From Diphasiastrum complanatum (lineage: Eukaryota; Streptophyta; Lycopodiopsida; Lycopodiales; Lycopodiaceae): a DNA stretch of 64,000 bases. The position numbers were made by a program, and so were the translations under genes. Positions 43,498-55,145 of the stretch are shown piece after piece. How positions within the stretch are numbered: position 1 is the stretch's first letter; the number at the start of each line of letters is the position of its first letter. The stretch spans positions 58,550,865 to 58,614,864 of the forward strand of contig CM055095.1 in NCBI GenBank assembly GCA_029204225.1, in the 5' to 3' direction. Below the pieces are notes generated by a model, which made no database searches, was not told where the DNA came from, and saw nothing but the letters and a program-made list of their open reading frames with translations.

Positions 43498-44240
43498 CTA
43501 CTGTTTCCATTTGAATCCTTGAGTCAACTGACCCTCAACTACTGGGGTTTGCTTGGGTATTACAGGCTCAGAATCCTCAACGTCATCTGACGACGTATAC
43601 TCGGACTCATCATTATCCTCAACGGAAGCTGCCGTATTCTTGGATGAACTGGCACCAGCCCCGGGAACTGGTTCTGGAGTCTGTAATTGTCTGCTCTGGA
43701 CTGAGTTCCAGATAGTAGAGAAGAATGCGTCATGCTGGCATTTCCCTCTCAAGGACTCGAGTAACTCAGTACGAATCTGAGTAAAATTCAGCTCGTTTAT
43801 CATAGGCATTCTGCTAAGGGCGTCTGCTACTGTATTGAATTTTCCCCGTCTATATCTGATAGACATGTCAAACTCTTGCATCAACTCTGCCCAAGGAGCT
43901 TTCCGACCTCTAAGCTTAGGTTGATTGCAAAGGTATCTGAGACTCTCATGGTCTGCCAGGACCTCAAAGGTGGCACCATACAAATAATGCCTCCAAGTCT
44001 TAAGGGCATGGACTATAGAAAAGAGTTCCTTTTCATAGGCACTGTACCTAGTCTGAGCTGGCTCGAGTTTTTTACTCTCGAACGCAACTGGTCGTCCACC
44101 CTGAGTTAGCACAACACCTACTGCAAAGTTGCTAGCATCTGTTTCGACCACAAATGGCTGATTGGGGTCGATCACTTTTAGAACTGGTGCTGTAGCTAAG
44201 GCTGTTTTGAGAGCATCAAAGCTCTCCTGCTGTGCGGACT
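43498..44240 (-). pseudogene. Gypsy M RNase H with acidic linker
   Basis: Minus strand, RNase H start VETDASNFAVGVVLTQGGR, then ESKKLEPAQTRYSAYEKELF, LADHESLRYLCNQPKLRGRK and NTVADALSRMP. It is followed by an acidic, serine-rich linker (DDVEDSEPVIPK and a D/E-rich stretch, about 43520-43640), somewhat unusual before the integrase. It is open for 225 codons. A stop near 44240 separates it from RT. Confidence 0.9.
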
Positions 44241-44241
44241 C

Positions 44242-45112
44242 CTAAATGAACTCCTTTCCCTTCCCCCTAAGAAAATTTGTCATGGGAACTGCTATCTGAG
44301 CATATTCCTTGACAAATCGTCTGTAATATCCCGCCAAACCAAGAAAGATCTGAAGTTCTAAAATATTCTGAGGTCTCAGCCAACTGAGTATGGCTTTAAC
44401 CTTATTCGGGTCCATCTTAATCCCATCTGACGAGATAATGTGACCCAAATATGCTACTTCTTCAACGAAGAATTCACACTTGGATTGTTTAGCATAAAGC
44501 TTATGCTTTCTGAGCAGTCGAAACACCTTTCTGAGGTGTTTTAGATGCTCCTTCCTCGTTTTGCTGTAGACGAGGATGTCATCTAAAAATACGACTGCAA
44601 ACTTACCCAAGTATGGATTGAGGACACTGTTCATCAAGGTCATAAAGGTAGCTGGAGCATTTGTGAGCCCAAATGGCATCACCTTAAACTCATAATGACC
44701 GTGACGAGTCCTAAAAGCTGTTTTCGAGACATCTTCAGATTTTATACGGACTTGATGATATCCCGATCTGAGGTCTATCTTTACTGAAAAATTTAGCCTC
44801 GTCGAGTTGATCAAACAACTCGTCTGCTCGAGGCATAGGATACTTATTCTTAATTGTGACTTTATTGAGGGCTCTGTAATCTACGCAAAGACGCATAGAC
44901 CCCTCTTTCTTTTTCACCAATAGGACTGGTGAGGCCCAAGGTGAACTACTGGTCTGAATTTGGCCTTTCCCAAGATAATCTGTTAACTGCCTAGTTATTT
45001 CTTCATCCTTTGTTCGGCTGACCTGATACGGAGGTTTAGAAACAGGTGCTGTACCTGGTACTAGGTTTATTACATGATCTACCTCTCTGCTGGGTGGCAA
45101 ACCATGTGGCAA
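44242..45112 (-). pseudogene. Gypsy M reverse transcriptase
   Basis: Minus strand [57 protein letters not shown]. After a shift at about 44790 it continues [33 protein letters not shown], the catalytic [23 protein letters not shown] and [19 protein letters not shown]. The active-site Asp pair is intact; one frame shift and the end stop are the visible lesions. Confidence 0.92.
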
Positions 45113-45496
45113 ATCTTCAGGAAAAACATCTTAAAATTTAGACAATAAAGTTTCTAATTTACTGATTTTATGCTATATAGAACTGGAAATAGAAACTTTA
45201 GGAATAAACTGAAAGTCACATAAGAATACCTGATGGTCTTCGTCTCCGATTAGCTGACAGAGCTCTGAACTGCAGACCATAGGACTGTTGGGAACATCAT
45301 GCTCCCCATGCAACTGGATCTCTCGGCCTTTATGCTGAAAGCTGAGGGTGTTCTCCTGATAGTTTCTGTGGAGGGAAGGTCCTAAACTGTAGAGCCAATC
45401 TCTCCCGTGAACAATATCTGTGCGATCCAGGTGCATTATCTGAAAGTTTATTTCATCTTGGTACCCTCGAATACCAAGATTCAAATTACTTACCAT
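45113..45496 (-). pseudogene. Gypsy M protease region
   Basis: Minus strand frame 45173-45496 with INFQIMHLDRTDIVHGRDWL, the segment just after the aspartic-protease active site in chromoviruses (family: DVVLGMDWL). The D-T/S-G active site itself should lie upstream and I do not see it. Stops separate this piece from RT. Confidence 0.65.
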
Positions 45497-46265
45497 AGTT
45501 CTCCATATTTTTTTATCTTCACCCTTAGCTAATGAAACTATGTACCTATGCTGACTAGGTACTTCTGGTAGTGTACTTCCACAGAGAGAATCAAGAAAAG
45601 CCCTTTCAGCTCATCTTCAACTGCTTTCAGACCTGTGGTCTTGAGAAATCCGAATAGAGGTTGGAAAAAGTGCAAAAAGATCTGAAACTTTTGCTATCCC
45701 CCCTCGCTGGTCTGACAACATCTCTATCTGTCCACAAAAAGGCAAATCTGAAGTCCAAAAACATTTCTAAGTTATGAAATTTCAGAAGCCCCCTGCTCGC
45801 TGATCTGGTAAGAATTCTCTTGCTCCAAATCTCTAATGTTGGGGCCCAAAAACTTGTCCAAAATCTGGATTTTCAGAAGCACTGGCAGCGCTGACCCTGC
45901 TCTTCCTTTTTGGCTTCAAACTCGCTGAGAACTACTAAGTTTTCCCCTGGAAATCAGATGCAAGTCTCTGAATGTACAGCAATGGAGGTGCTGGCTTCTT
46001 CCTACTCTAATTCCGCTAGAAAAACTGTAGAGAACCCTCTGAAATCTGTGAAGAACAGCTGCTTTTCCAGCGAGCTACCTACACATGGAATCTGTCTCCT
46101 TACTACTGTGATTTCTTAGTGAAAATCAGAAGTTTGAAGGCTGCTCCTACAACGATTCTCCTCCCCTAATCTTTTCTGAGAAACTAAGAGATCTTTCCTA
46201 TCCTCAGATAGCTTTCTCTACTGCTACTACTAAGCTCCCAAAGATGGAAATGGCTTTGATACCAA
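45497..46265 (-). other. Leader of gypsy M, no gag
   Basis: No gag-like frame or zinc knuckle. It contains repeated CTGATTTTCAGAAG and CCAAAA blocks and ends at the primer site GGCTTTGATACCA (46252-46264; TGGTATCAAAGCC on the minus strand). Confidence 0.6.
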
Positions 46266-46607
46266 TGTAATAGATCCTAACACCACAGTAGGGCAAACAC
46301 TAACTGATCCACCCAACCTTGCCTACTCCCTAATATAGAGTAAGCCCCTCCTAGCCCAGTGTGAGGATTGGTAGCATGCAACTGCCAAGTGTCGGCCACG
46401 TGTCACTGTCGTGGCCGATTGCATGTCGAGACCCAACTGGGGGCCCTATCGTGCTGACAGGGTCCCTAGACTGTGTTAGGCCCGCCATGGCTATGGACCC
46501 TGCCGGTGTCTTGCCCTGTTGGTCGTGTACGCTGGACACGACCCTGACTTTGGTATCTGACCTATCTGTGTTCTCTAGGGTTCGGCACTGGTCACGAGCT
46601 CGTAATA
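46266..46607 (-). repeat. 5' LTR of gypsy M
   Basis: It starts TGTAATAGATCC and ends CTCGTAATA, next to the GTTAG duplicate. Confidence 0.9.
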
Positions 46608-46738
46608 GTTAGGCGCCCTCAAGGAGAGAGAAAGTAGTAGCAATGCTTGAAAGGGAATGAATTACAAATGAACAAAGAGTACATATAAATAGGCCTTCCA
46701 AGGGCCTAGACTCTTCTAAACTCTAATTTTCCCCTCCT
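46608..46738 (-). repeat. 3' LTR of copia N, proximal piece
   Basis: It continues the LTR from 41788 (GTTAGGCGCCCTCAAGGAG) to about 46738. Compared with 48031-48470 about 240 bases of the U3 side are missing, directly against the polypurine tract. Confidence 0.75.
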
Positions 46739-48017
46739 CCATCAGTACAAAATGGCTTCAAAGAATGCTTGATTTCAGCCTTTTCCAAAACATTATTTTG
46801 AGAAGCTTGCTCATAAAGTTCTTCACTAATGCCAAATGGCTCAAGAGAAAAAGAATATTTTACCATACCAACATTCCGATGCAAACTTGTACTTGTAGAA
46901 AGACAATGATCAAACTTTGCATGACTTTGCTCTTCTACCTTCAAAGAGGATGAAGTAGAGAGGAGAAAGCATGATGATGAATCCTTTATTCGGTACATCT
47001 TTAAAAGTGTTTCCCAAGCACTTTTAGAGGTCTTGCAGAATCTCAAATGATATAAGATAGATCTTGTTACCGATTAAATCTTGATCATCATGTCGATGCA
47101 AAATCTCAGCTTGCAACTCCATGAAGAGTAGTTGGTGTCATCCAACATATCTTCGCCCGAACAAGTACAAATTGCTCCCAAATCTCTTGCCATAAGAACC
47201 AGCCAAGAAGATAAACTTTTTCAAACCCTAAATGTGCACTAAAAGACACAAAAACCAGCAAGTATCAAATCTGACAAATCAGCACCGGAATGTGTCGAAA
47301 CCACACATTAGATGGATGTAGGAACTCGCCCTCCTACAAGCCTTGTGTGCTGAGAATTTCAGCCTAAAATTGCATTACAAACTCAAAAAACTAGCAAGCA
47401 AAGAATTAGGTTAGCCTCCAACAAAGCTTTTTCTGAAACCCTTCTTTCTTGCCAAAAAGTGTGAACAATACACACACGGATAGGGCTGTTGCAACACCCT
47501 GCAAATGGATATATGCTGTCCAATTTTTAGCCTCGGAATGTGATCGGATCATCACCAAAAAATTAACACCTTCTGCCACACCTGGAAACAAGCAAAAAGA
47601 AGCGGATCTTCACTTTGTAAAATCAGCAAGGGTGCTGATTTCTCAGCCAAATCAGAAGAATAGAAATTGCTTGTAGATGGGCGGCCTGCAAAGGAGCAAA
47701 TCTGAAAAATAGGGCAGCAGTGGACCAACGGAAGTAGGATAAACCTACACGGATGTGGGTGACCTAAAAGAAGCCCCGAAGAAGATAATTAATGGCGCCT
47801 TCCTGCAACCTGAAAAATCAGCAAACAACAACCTGATTTTTGGGCGCCCAAAATCCTGTTATCTTCTTTGATGTGTGGCGCCCTCCTGCAAAACGGAAAA
47901 GAGTCAAAAAACGGACCTTCACTCCAGAAAATCAGCAAAGGTGCTGAATTTTTGTGATCCCTAAGTGAAGACGATCTCTTTTGGTAGGGTGCCCTATATC
48001 AAGCATAGAAGATCCAT
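46739..48017 (-). pseudogene. Copia N gag remnant and leader
   Basis: Minus strand. The leader (about 47200-48017) has many CAGCAAAGGTGCTGA-like repeats and no gene. Gag starts near 47170 (DDTNYSSWSCKLRF) and runs through KTSKSAWETLLKMYRIKDSS to a stop near 46723, with at least one stop at about 47070. No zinc knuckle, protease or pol follows. Confidence 0.65.
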
Positions 48018-48030
48018 GGCTTTGATACCA
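48018..48030 (-). other. Primer binding site of copia N
   Basis: TGGTATCAAAGCC on the minus strand, directly next to the LTR start at 48031. This is the initiator tRNA-Met variant common in copia elements. Confidence 0.85.
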
Positions 48031-48470
48031 TGTAGGAAATCAAAGTGCCAAGATCCTTCTAACATTCAATCACCATATACAAGAAGAAGAAGAAGAAGAA
48101 GAAGAGGGAGAGGGTTAGGCGCCCTCAAGGAGAGAGAAAGTAGTAGCAATGCTTGAAAGAAAATGAATTACAAATGAACAAAGAGTACATATAAATAGGC
48201 CTTCCAAGGGCCTAGACTCTTCCAAACTAGAACCTTCCAAGACCCACTACTAATTATAGGGCACCCCCAAAAGTCAAGATAGGGTCCCTTAACATAATTA
48301 GACTTTACTTGGACCCACGAATTACTACTGGACCAAAATTGGGTCCAACTCAACTAAAACTGACTTAACATGGTCTAAATAATAAACTTAACCCATGGTT
48401 ACACAAGTCTCGACCTTTTGGGTCAAAGTAACCTATGGGAAACTAACATTATCATTTATTACTTCTAACA
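48031..48470 (-). repeat. 5' LTR of copia N
   Basis: 440 bases, TGTAGGAAATC...CTTCTAACA, followed by the GATCC target duplicate. It contains a (GAA)n stretch at about 48083-48103. Confidence 0.9.
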
Positions 48471-48930
48471 GATCCTTTCCCTCAAAGCAAAAGTTTCATA
48501 CCTTGAAGATGAATGAGGGAAAAGCTATGGATGTAGGCAAGGATGTAGATGACCTAAACATTGTTAGCGTCACTCTCAATGGCCTTCCTCCACAGTTCCA
48601 GCATCTTGTCACCACATTAAATGTTGGAGAGAAACCGCCAAGCTACGATGATGTGGCTGGAATTCTTTTTCAAGAAGAATTAAGATCCCAAACTCATGGG
48701 ACAACAAAGGTTAACGCACAATCTCATACAGAAAAATCCAAAGAATAAGAAGAAACAAGGCTTCGACGCTTCTAATAGTTGTAAGTGTTCTATTTGTGGT
48801 AGGAAAACCCATAAAGAAACAAAATTGTTGGTTCAAGGACGATCCATCTAAAGCGAAGCAAAAGCAAGTTTCTTCTTCAACAAACAAGGTACAAGGCCCT
48901 TGTTTTTATTGCTGAAAGAGTGGACGTTCA
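48471..48930 (+). pseudogene. Copia H gag, second part
   Basis: It resumes from 41703: SLKAKVSYLEDE, then in a neighbouring frame DVDDLNIVSVTLNGLPPQFQ, LNVGEKPPSYDDVAGILFQE. Around 48780-48925 there are decayed Cys-rich pieces (CSICGRKTHKE and CFYC) that look like a damaged zinc knuckle. The frames shift at about 48510, 48745 and 48830. Confidence 0.8.
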
Positions 48931-50440
48931 ACATCTAGGACAAGGAGAAGAAGGTGCTGCTTAAGATGCGGGGCAGATTCGACATCAAAACAGCCCTCAT
49001 ATTGGTGATTTCCAGCAACCTACAACGGTTAATCCTCAGCCGAGTCCTCCTCCTCAACCCAAGAAACTCCCTCGATGGTACTTGAAGACAATTGAAGGAG
49101 AGATAATCGATAAAGCCAAATCTAGCCAACCAAGAGCTCAAAGAGTCCTAAGAGAGAGACTCAAAAGTTCAACTATGAATTTTGCCTTAATGGCAAAAGT
49201 ACTAAATGTTGAAGCGCCTCGATTCTATGATCTTCACAACAAGAAGTATGGGTTGAAGCCATGAAGGAAAAGTATTCCTCTATCATGAGGAACAAAACAT
49301 GGGTAGTAGTTGAACCAAAGCCAAATAAAAAACCAACTGGTACAAAGTAAGTTTACAAAGTCAAATATGATGCCAAGGGCACAATTGAAAAGTACAAGGC
49401 GAGGCTAGTGGCAAAGGGATATGCGCAAAAGGAGGGCATAGATTTCGACAAAAGATTTGCTTCCATTGCCAAAATGCCCACCATTAGGTTTGCTCTTGCT
49501 TAAGCAACTCACTTTGGATGGGAGATACATCGAGGATGTAAAATCTTCCTTTTTCTATGGCTATTTTGATGAAGAGATATATCTTTCCGAATCCCTAATA
49601 TTTGTGGTGAAAGAGAGAACATCATGGATGTCGTCTCATTAAGGCTTCACATGGACTTAAGCAAGCTCAGAGAGCTTGGTACTCAAGAATGGATGAGTAC
49701 CTACTTTCACGTGGTTTCACAAAGAGTAAGGCTGATTCCACAACCTTTGTATCTTGCTTATTAACACTCTATAGATATGATATTCACAGGAAGTAATCCT
49801 AAGCAAATTGTTGAAGTTAAGAAATATCTCAAGAATTTGAGATGAAGGACTTGGGACAAGTCCATTACGGTCCGACATTGCATATAATGTCACCTTTGTT
49901 AGCCAACATATGGAGAATCCAAAACAAGTCCACCTCAAGGCAGCCAAGAGGATTCTTTGTTATCTAAAGTATACAATTAATTATGGACTCGAATATGCCG
50001 AGAATGATACGTTTAAATTGTTGGGCTATTGTGACGCCGATTGAGCAAGTGATCCCACAAATTGGAGGTCTTCTTTGTTTTCTCACTTGGTTCAGCTATG
50101 GCCTACAGTGGCATTATCGTCTACCGAAGCCGAGTATAGAGCTGCAGCAACAGCCGCTTGCGAATGTGTTTGGCTGCACACCTTGTTGGAAGATTGTGGC
50201 TTGCATCAATCAAATTCAACGCATATTTTTTGTGACAATCAAAGCTGCATCCAGCTTGCAAAAATTTCCATTTTCCATGCACGCACCAAACATATTAAAA
50301 TACACTACTATTTCATTTGCGAGACGGTTCTAGCAGGAGCTTATTTGTTGCTGCACTGATGACCAAGTTGTGGACATATTTACAAAAAGCTTATCAAAGG
50401 ACAGATTTGAAAAATTTTGACATTGGCTTGGGGTCAAAGA
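48931..50440 (+). pseudogene. Copia H RT and RNase H, badly broken
   Basis: After the gag remnant, protease and integrase are missing. The pre-RT linker and RT follow ([60 protein letters not shown]). The middle of RT is in several frames with stops at 49350, 49500, 49570 and 49760, and the YVDD box is not seen. RNase H is clearer at 50075-50359 (ALSSTEAEYRAAATAACECV, CDNQSCIQLAKISIFHARTK). It ends in a shifted DIFTKSLSKDRFEKF at about 50375-50420, followed by a purine tract. Confidence 0.8.
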
Positions 50441-50465
50441 AAACAAACTTGTCATTAAGGGAGAG

Positions 50466-50850
50466 TGTCGGAAATAGAAACCTGCACCTTTATGTCAAGT
50501 TTCTATGGTCTAATGTCAAGTTTAATGTTAAGCTTAGACCCTACCAATGTTGTATACCCATGGGGGACTTTTTTTTTAATGTTAATTCACCTTGTAAGGT
50601 TAACCAAAGGGCAACAACTCTCTTTAAGGGCTGAAATTATGCCTTACATTCAAGCTAACAAGTAAAGGCAAACCGCAAAAGCTTTTGGTAAAGAGTGAGA
50701 TGCTGACACGTTTGAATATTGGCTAGGTGAATGTTTCTTGTGGAGGCCGTGCAAAGCACTTGACAATGCCGGCTCAGCGTTTTGCCTCACATCACTCGAA
50801 GTGTAATGTTATGGTAAATAAATAATATTCTCTCCCAGTTAAGAATTTCT
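50466..50850 (+). repeat. Possible 3' LTR of copia H (ends uncertain)
   Basis: TGTCGGAAATAGAAACC follows TTAAGGGAGAG. It resembles 40759 onward only in its first bases, so the pairing of these LTRs is unproven. Confidence 0.35.
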
Positions 50851-51190
50851 TTCTCAAGGTAGGAATTTAGAGAGTCTTAGCCTAAGGTCCACCTCTTTCT
50901 CCCAGGTGTCCTCATCATCCGACTCACCTTACCAACGGATCAAGTAATGTGCATGCTATTATGTGACAGCCCGTCATTGGCTATCCACATGCATGTGTCG
51001 AATGATTTCTCAACTGATGATGTCGCTTATCCAGGACTTTTTTGGGTGTTCCATGGGCACAAAGGTGGTCAAGTCCTCCAATTGAACTAGTTCACCTTCC
51101 AAAATAAGGTTATCCTTTCCACCAAGTTGCTCTTTCAAACGACTTATATGAAATGTATGATGTACTTTGGTTCGATCTCGAAGGACCTAA
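50851..51190 (-). pseudogene. Gypsy integrase end and chromodomain remnant
   Basis: Minus strand: VHHTFHISRLKEQLGGKDNL (about 51110-51170) is the integrase C-terminal FHVSRLK region. After a shift it is followed by VLDKRHHQLRN and the chromodomain core LIRW, stop, GESDDEDTWEKEVDLR (about 50880-50970). On the same strand a short copia RT scrap (DLGQVHYILGI) abuts it at about 51185-51235, so the sequence is a mosaic. Confidence 0.65.
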
Positions 51191-51235
51191 ATACCAAGTA
51201 TATAGTGAACTTGTCCTAGATCTGTCAATTGACTA

Positions 51236-51714
51236 TGATGGCCTAGTTCATTGCAAATTAAGAATAAACTACTAGCTCCATCATTGGGTGAGTTGTTTGA
51301 CCGAAGCATGATGACATTGTGCAGACTCTTGATTCTCAAATATGGGTCTCAAGTGGGGAGATCATAGCCATGTGTTCGTGAATTTGGGAACACATTTTTA
51401 AATGATTAGTGGGAAGCATCCACAATGGGTAGGTTGAAGGACCAATTTATTTTGGAAGATATGTTTTGTGCATATCTTTGTGTAATCCAGACAATAGGGG
51501 TAGAGTATCTACTCAATGAGGTGTTGCTTATGATGACAAGAAACATGTGAGCGTAGAAGGCTAAACTCATCCATCCTCTCTGTACTAGCATTTGTTACAA
51601 TTATCTTTTTGTTCCATTCAAATGACATTAAGTTGCTAGAAAACCAGATCAAAATTTCCCCCACTAATGGAACCATAAGTTGCTAGAAAAAACAAGTGTA
51701 AATTTATACATTAG
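51236..51714. other. Non-coding, decayed element sequence
   Basis: No gene or LTR boundary is supported. Confidence 0.4.
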
Positions 51715-52200
51715 CAGCTTGGCTTCATCTTCTCATACCCTTGCTTGAGCCTTGCAATGAAAAAGTCTGCATTGAGTTTCTCATCTTTAGACTCCAAAGA
51801 AGTCACTAAAAATAGATAGGTGGCAAGCTATTGAGGAGAATATCCATTGTGATGGCAAATAATTGAAGTGAGTAATGTAGAGACCAACATTTTCTTTGAT
51901 AAAAGATTTTAACGCGAAAAAGCTTCTTTGCAACATCGTACTATCATTGACATCTCACTTGTTTGCTTTTTGGCAAGGAGTTCCCATGCCTCATGAAAAG
52001 AGTGTAATTTTTGATATATTTAATATGTTTCTTGGAGAGATTGATGCATTGGAGAGTAGGGCTGATTAATCACATGCATACCACGTGAGTGATCCTTCAA
52101 AATATGATTTCTTAGAGCGTGATACAATCCCTTGATAGGTTCATTCATCATAGTCTTCTAATCCGAATAGTTGTTGCCATCCAACCGCTCAATGGAAGGC
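51715..52200 (-). pseudogene. Copia gag remnant
   Basis: Minus strand, read from 52200 down: IERLDGNNYSD, then YHALRNHILKDHSRGMHVIN, HSFHEAWELLAKKQTSEMSM, and after shifts ESKDEKLNADFFIARLKQGY near 51730-51810. This is the order of a UBN2-type copia gag. Several stops are present and no other domains are nearby. Confidence 0.5.
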
Positions 52201-52518
52201 AGATTGGATTGTAGCACATGATGTGGGCCTATAACCTATTGACAAATCTGAGAATGCCTAGTGGAATTATCACAAAAAAGCCAGCCCAGCAAACAAGATT
52301 TGATTGCAAAGAGATTAAAAGTAAGTGCATTGCAATGAACAAGTAAAAGTAGATAAAATAGCAAGTATTCGTACAAAGATTCAAGAGTGCAAGAGCTCTT
52401 TCCACAAGATCCATGCTCTTCACGCAATTGTGTTCTTTCGCACTAATTCTCTAATCAAGAAGACATAATGAGGAGGTTAAAAGTGAACTAGCACCTTGAG
52501 GTCTCTAATTACTACTTT

Positions 52519-52520
<2 letters not shown>
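52201..52520. other. Spacer without a gene
   Basis: Short minus-strand frames here have a hydrophobic composition but no recognisable motif. Confidence 0.4.
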
Positions 52521-52551
<31 letters not shown>

Positions 52552-52573
52552 TCTCTCTCTCTCTCTCTCTCTC
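52521..52573. repeat. (GT)15(CT)11 compound microsatellite
   Basis: A GT run at 52521-52550 is followed directly by a CT run at 52551-52573, at the edge of the LINE remnant. Confidence 0.95.
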
Positions 52574-53596
52574 CGGGGTGCGCTTTATCGAAGCTCTCCT
52601 AGCAGTTCCCATTCCCTGGGTTCGGGAGTACCCCGGGGCCCCATCCACACCATCTCCATATTGGAGTTTGGGATTGTGATGTTATACACTCATCTTCCAA
52701 ATCAGGAGACTTAATTGATTTTATCACTGGTTGGGATTTACTGCTTTTTATGGAAACTCATGAGAGTTAGGAGTGAGGGCTACCCACTTTCCCAAAATAC
52801 AGATGGGATTCCGTGCACACACACCTGAGACCAGATCAGCTAGTGGTCGAGGATCCAGAGGGGTTGCATGCTTATACAAGGAGTCTCTTCACCCGATCAT
52901 TGAGTTCATCATACATGACGAGCATGCGCGTTATATTTGGATTCGTATTGTTGGACATGATATTGGTTTGGATACGGACCTCTTTATTGCGGGATGTTAT
53001 TTTCCTCCACAGGCTTCATCTTTTTGTTGGGGGCATTGGCTCACCCTACCTTGATCTCTCATTGGATATTTTCAGATTTACAGAGTGGGGGCATATTTTC
53101 TCATTGGGGATTTTAATGCAAGGACATCCTCACGATAGTCAGAGTTTCACAACACCACCGACCACCAGCTCCGCGTTCATGCCCTTGACAATGATGGGAT
53201 GGGAGTTACTAGGATTTTCGATGACAGTTCGAGACTCATTACCCCATATGGTGAGTACTTATTATAGCTTGGCGAGCATAATGGCCTGAGTTGTTGGTCG
53301 GATTCAGGCAGGTATACTTGTCATCCTCATAGTGGCGGTCATAATGCCATTGATTATCTCATGATGTCACCATCCTCCATACCTCTCATCTCTGATTTTC
53401 ATCTCTCTTTTGCTATTGGTCGCCTCCCACCTTCCCATCTCACGCTTACCCATGAGATATGCATCCCTAGCCCTCTATACATGCCAGTCTATCAGGAGTC
53501 TCTGGCCTCATTACTCCACACTTTTTCACATGACAATACAGTTGAATCACAAGCTGCTTTTCTTACCACCTCTCTTCACACTGCCGCCTTATCGAG
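52574..53596 (+). pseudogene. LINE endonuclease remnant
   Basis: A non-LTR retrotransposon ORF2 start with an APE-type endonuclease that nicks target DNA. Visible pieces in changing frames: SASGRGSRGVACLYKESLHP, HARYIWIRIVGHDIGLDTDL, FIAGCYFPPQASSF, GDFNAR-like LIGDFNARTSS, then GRYTCHPHSGGHNAIDYLMM and PLISDFHLSF, the C-terminal S-D-H end of the endonuclease (about 53340-53410). At least three frame changes occur. The RT domain is not present. A gypsy piece begins at about 53597, and the LINE zinc-finger end appears at 55170. Confidence 0.75.
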
Positions 53597-54526
53597 TTTC
53601 TTGGTTTTCTTGTTTGTAATGGGCACATTCGTCTGGACCCTCATAAGGTTCAGGCCATCCAGGATTGGCCTATACCAACTGATGTTCATCATGTTCGTAT
53701 GTTCCTTGGGTTAGCCACTCACCTTCGTCGTCCAGTTCCTCATTTGCCACTATTGCAGCTCTGATTATTTTTGTTACTCCTTCTGGGAAGGATTGGGATC
53801 AGCATTTATGTTTAGCAGAGTATAGCTATAACAGCTCTGTTAGTACCAGCACAGGTGTCGCACCATTTTTATTATCTCATGGCTATACACCTCTTTTATC
53901 TGGCATTCCTCTCCCTCACGAGGATACACCTGTCTTCTATCAAGTGCCCGAGAGCTTATTACCCGGGCCAGTTCTCATTTACAGCATGTTCAGCAGCGTT
54001 ATCAGACCTCAGTTGATCGTCACCGCCGTCATGTTGAGTTTCAGCTTGGAGATATGGTTTATCTACGCCTACGGTTTGCACGTCATCATTTTGTCCAAGG
54101 CCATGCTTCTACTGAGAAGCTTGCACCACGTTATTATGGACCGTATCGCATTTTGTAGGTTCTTAGTCCAGTTACATATCGCTTACAGCTTCCTGCTTCC
54201 ACACGAGCCTGTGATGTATTCCATGTCAGTTTATTACGTGCTGGTATTGAGGATGACACTCCTTGTGATGTTGAGTTTCCTACTGCTCCCGAGTTGTTTC
54301 CATTTTTACCTGCTGCTATATTACAGGATAGTCGACGCCGCCTGCAGATTCAGTTTTTGGTCCAGTGGGATGGTCGTCCTATTGAGGAGGCCATTGGGAG
54401 CCTATTGATGTCTTTGATCATACACCATCACTTGCGGATCAGGTTCGTGCTCTTGTTGCACTTGTTGATTCCTCTACATCAGATGCTGTTCTAGTTGTTG
54501 ATGCACTAGGGCTTGCTGCTGTTTGA
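53597..54526 (+). pseudogene. Gypsy fragment: RT end, integrase end, chromodomain
   Basis: It begins within gypsy RT (GHIRLDPHKVQAIQDWPIPT, RMFLGLATHLRR), then jumps at about 53765 to the late integrase (DWDQHLCLAEYSYNSSVSTS, TGVAPFLLSHGYTP). The integrase C-terminus follows in another frame (FQLGDMVYLRLRF, STEKLAPRYYGPYRIL, VFHVSLLRAGIED). A chromodomain-like end closes it (RRRLQIQFLVQWDGRPIEEA, then WEPIDVFDHTP after a shift) with a stop at 54526. RNase H and most of integrase are deleted between the two parts. Confidence 0.8.
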
Positions 54527-54568
54527 TCCAGTTTTTTTTCGGCAGTTGGGTCTTTTTTTTTGTGTCGG

Positions 54569-55145
54569 GGAGAGTTATGGACTTGGCTCATTACATTCGC
54601 CGTGTCCATTTACATTTACTTTACTTTATGCATAAGCAGGCCTTGGGCCCTTTCTATTCATTAGTGACACTTAGACTATATGGTTGGCCTTTGGCCTTAT
54701 TATTCATTATTAGGCCATTTGGACATATTACTGGAGAGTGGGGGCCTTCTTGGACAGCGCACTATTATCCCTCCCAGTTGGGCCCTAGCCACCGGAAGCT
54801 TCCTTTTAGGGCTTCCTCTTGGCTATAAGTAGCAAAACTGTGTCATTTGTTATTCTCAGCTGATGATATTGATCTCTCTCTTTAGCCTCCTTAATCTCTC
54901 TCTTTCCAGCTTTCTAGTGCTAAGTCTTGCTTATGTGCTGCTTTCATAGCTTAAGTCTTGCTTATGTGTTGCTTTCATAGCTTAGCTCTAGATCAGCTGT
55001 GGCTCTATTCGTAACTCGCGCCAGTCTATTAGACATTTTAAATATAGAACATATCTTGACTGAGTCTGGCAAGGTCAGTTAGGGGTTAAACCTGATTAAT
55101 ATTGGACTCATTCTTTAGAGTTTGATACAGTTGGGTTCCCAATTT
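54569..55145 (+). repeat. Probable 3' LTR of the gypsy fragment
   Basis: It follows the polypurine tract CGGGGAGAG. It contains a TATA-like GGCTATAAGTAG at about 54822 and a 31-base tandem repeat. The right end near 55145 is set by the start of LINE homology. Confidence 0.5.
54923..54984. repeat. Two tandem copies of a 31-base unit
   Basis: Units 54923-54953 and 54954-54984 differ at one base (GTGCTG versus GTGTTG). Confidence 0.9.

Larger units (their letters stand above)
41789..46607 (-). mobile_element. Chromodomain gypsy element M without gag
   Basis: Minus-strand chromovirus with LTRs 41789-42146 and 46266-46607. The target duplicates are GTTGG (41784-41788) and GTTAG (46608-46612), one base changed. 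The primer site is next to 46265. Pol is present from protease to chromodomain, but only about 770 bases separate the primer site from the protease and no gag is there. Confidence 0.9.
41704..48470 (-). mobile_element. Copia element N inserted in the gag of copia H
   Basis: GATCC target duplicates lie at 41699-41703 and 48471-48475. The 5' LTR on the minus strand is 48031-48470. The 3' LTR lies at the other end and is split by gypsy M (41704-41788 and 46608-46738). Only gag remains inside; all of pol is missing, so it is an internally deleted element. A polypurine tract (GGAGGAGGGG on the minus strand) precedes the 3' LTR. Confidence 0.85.
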
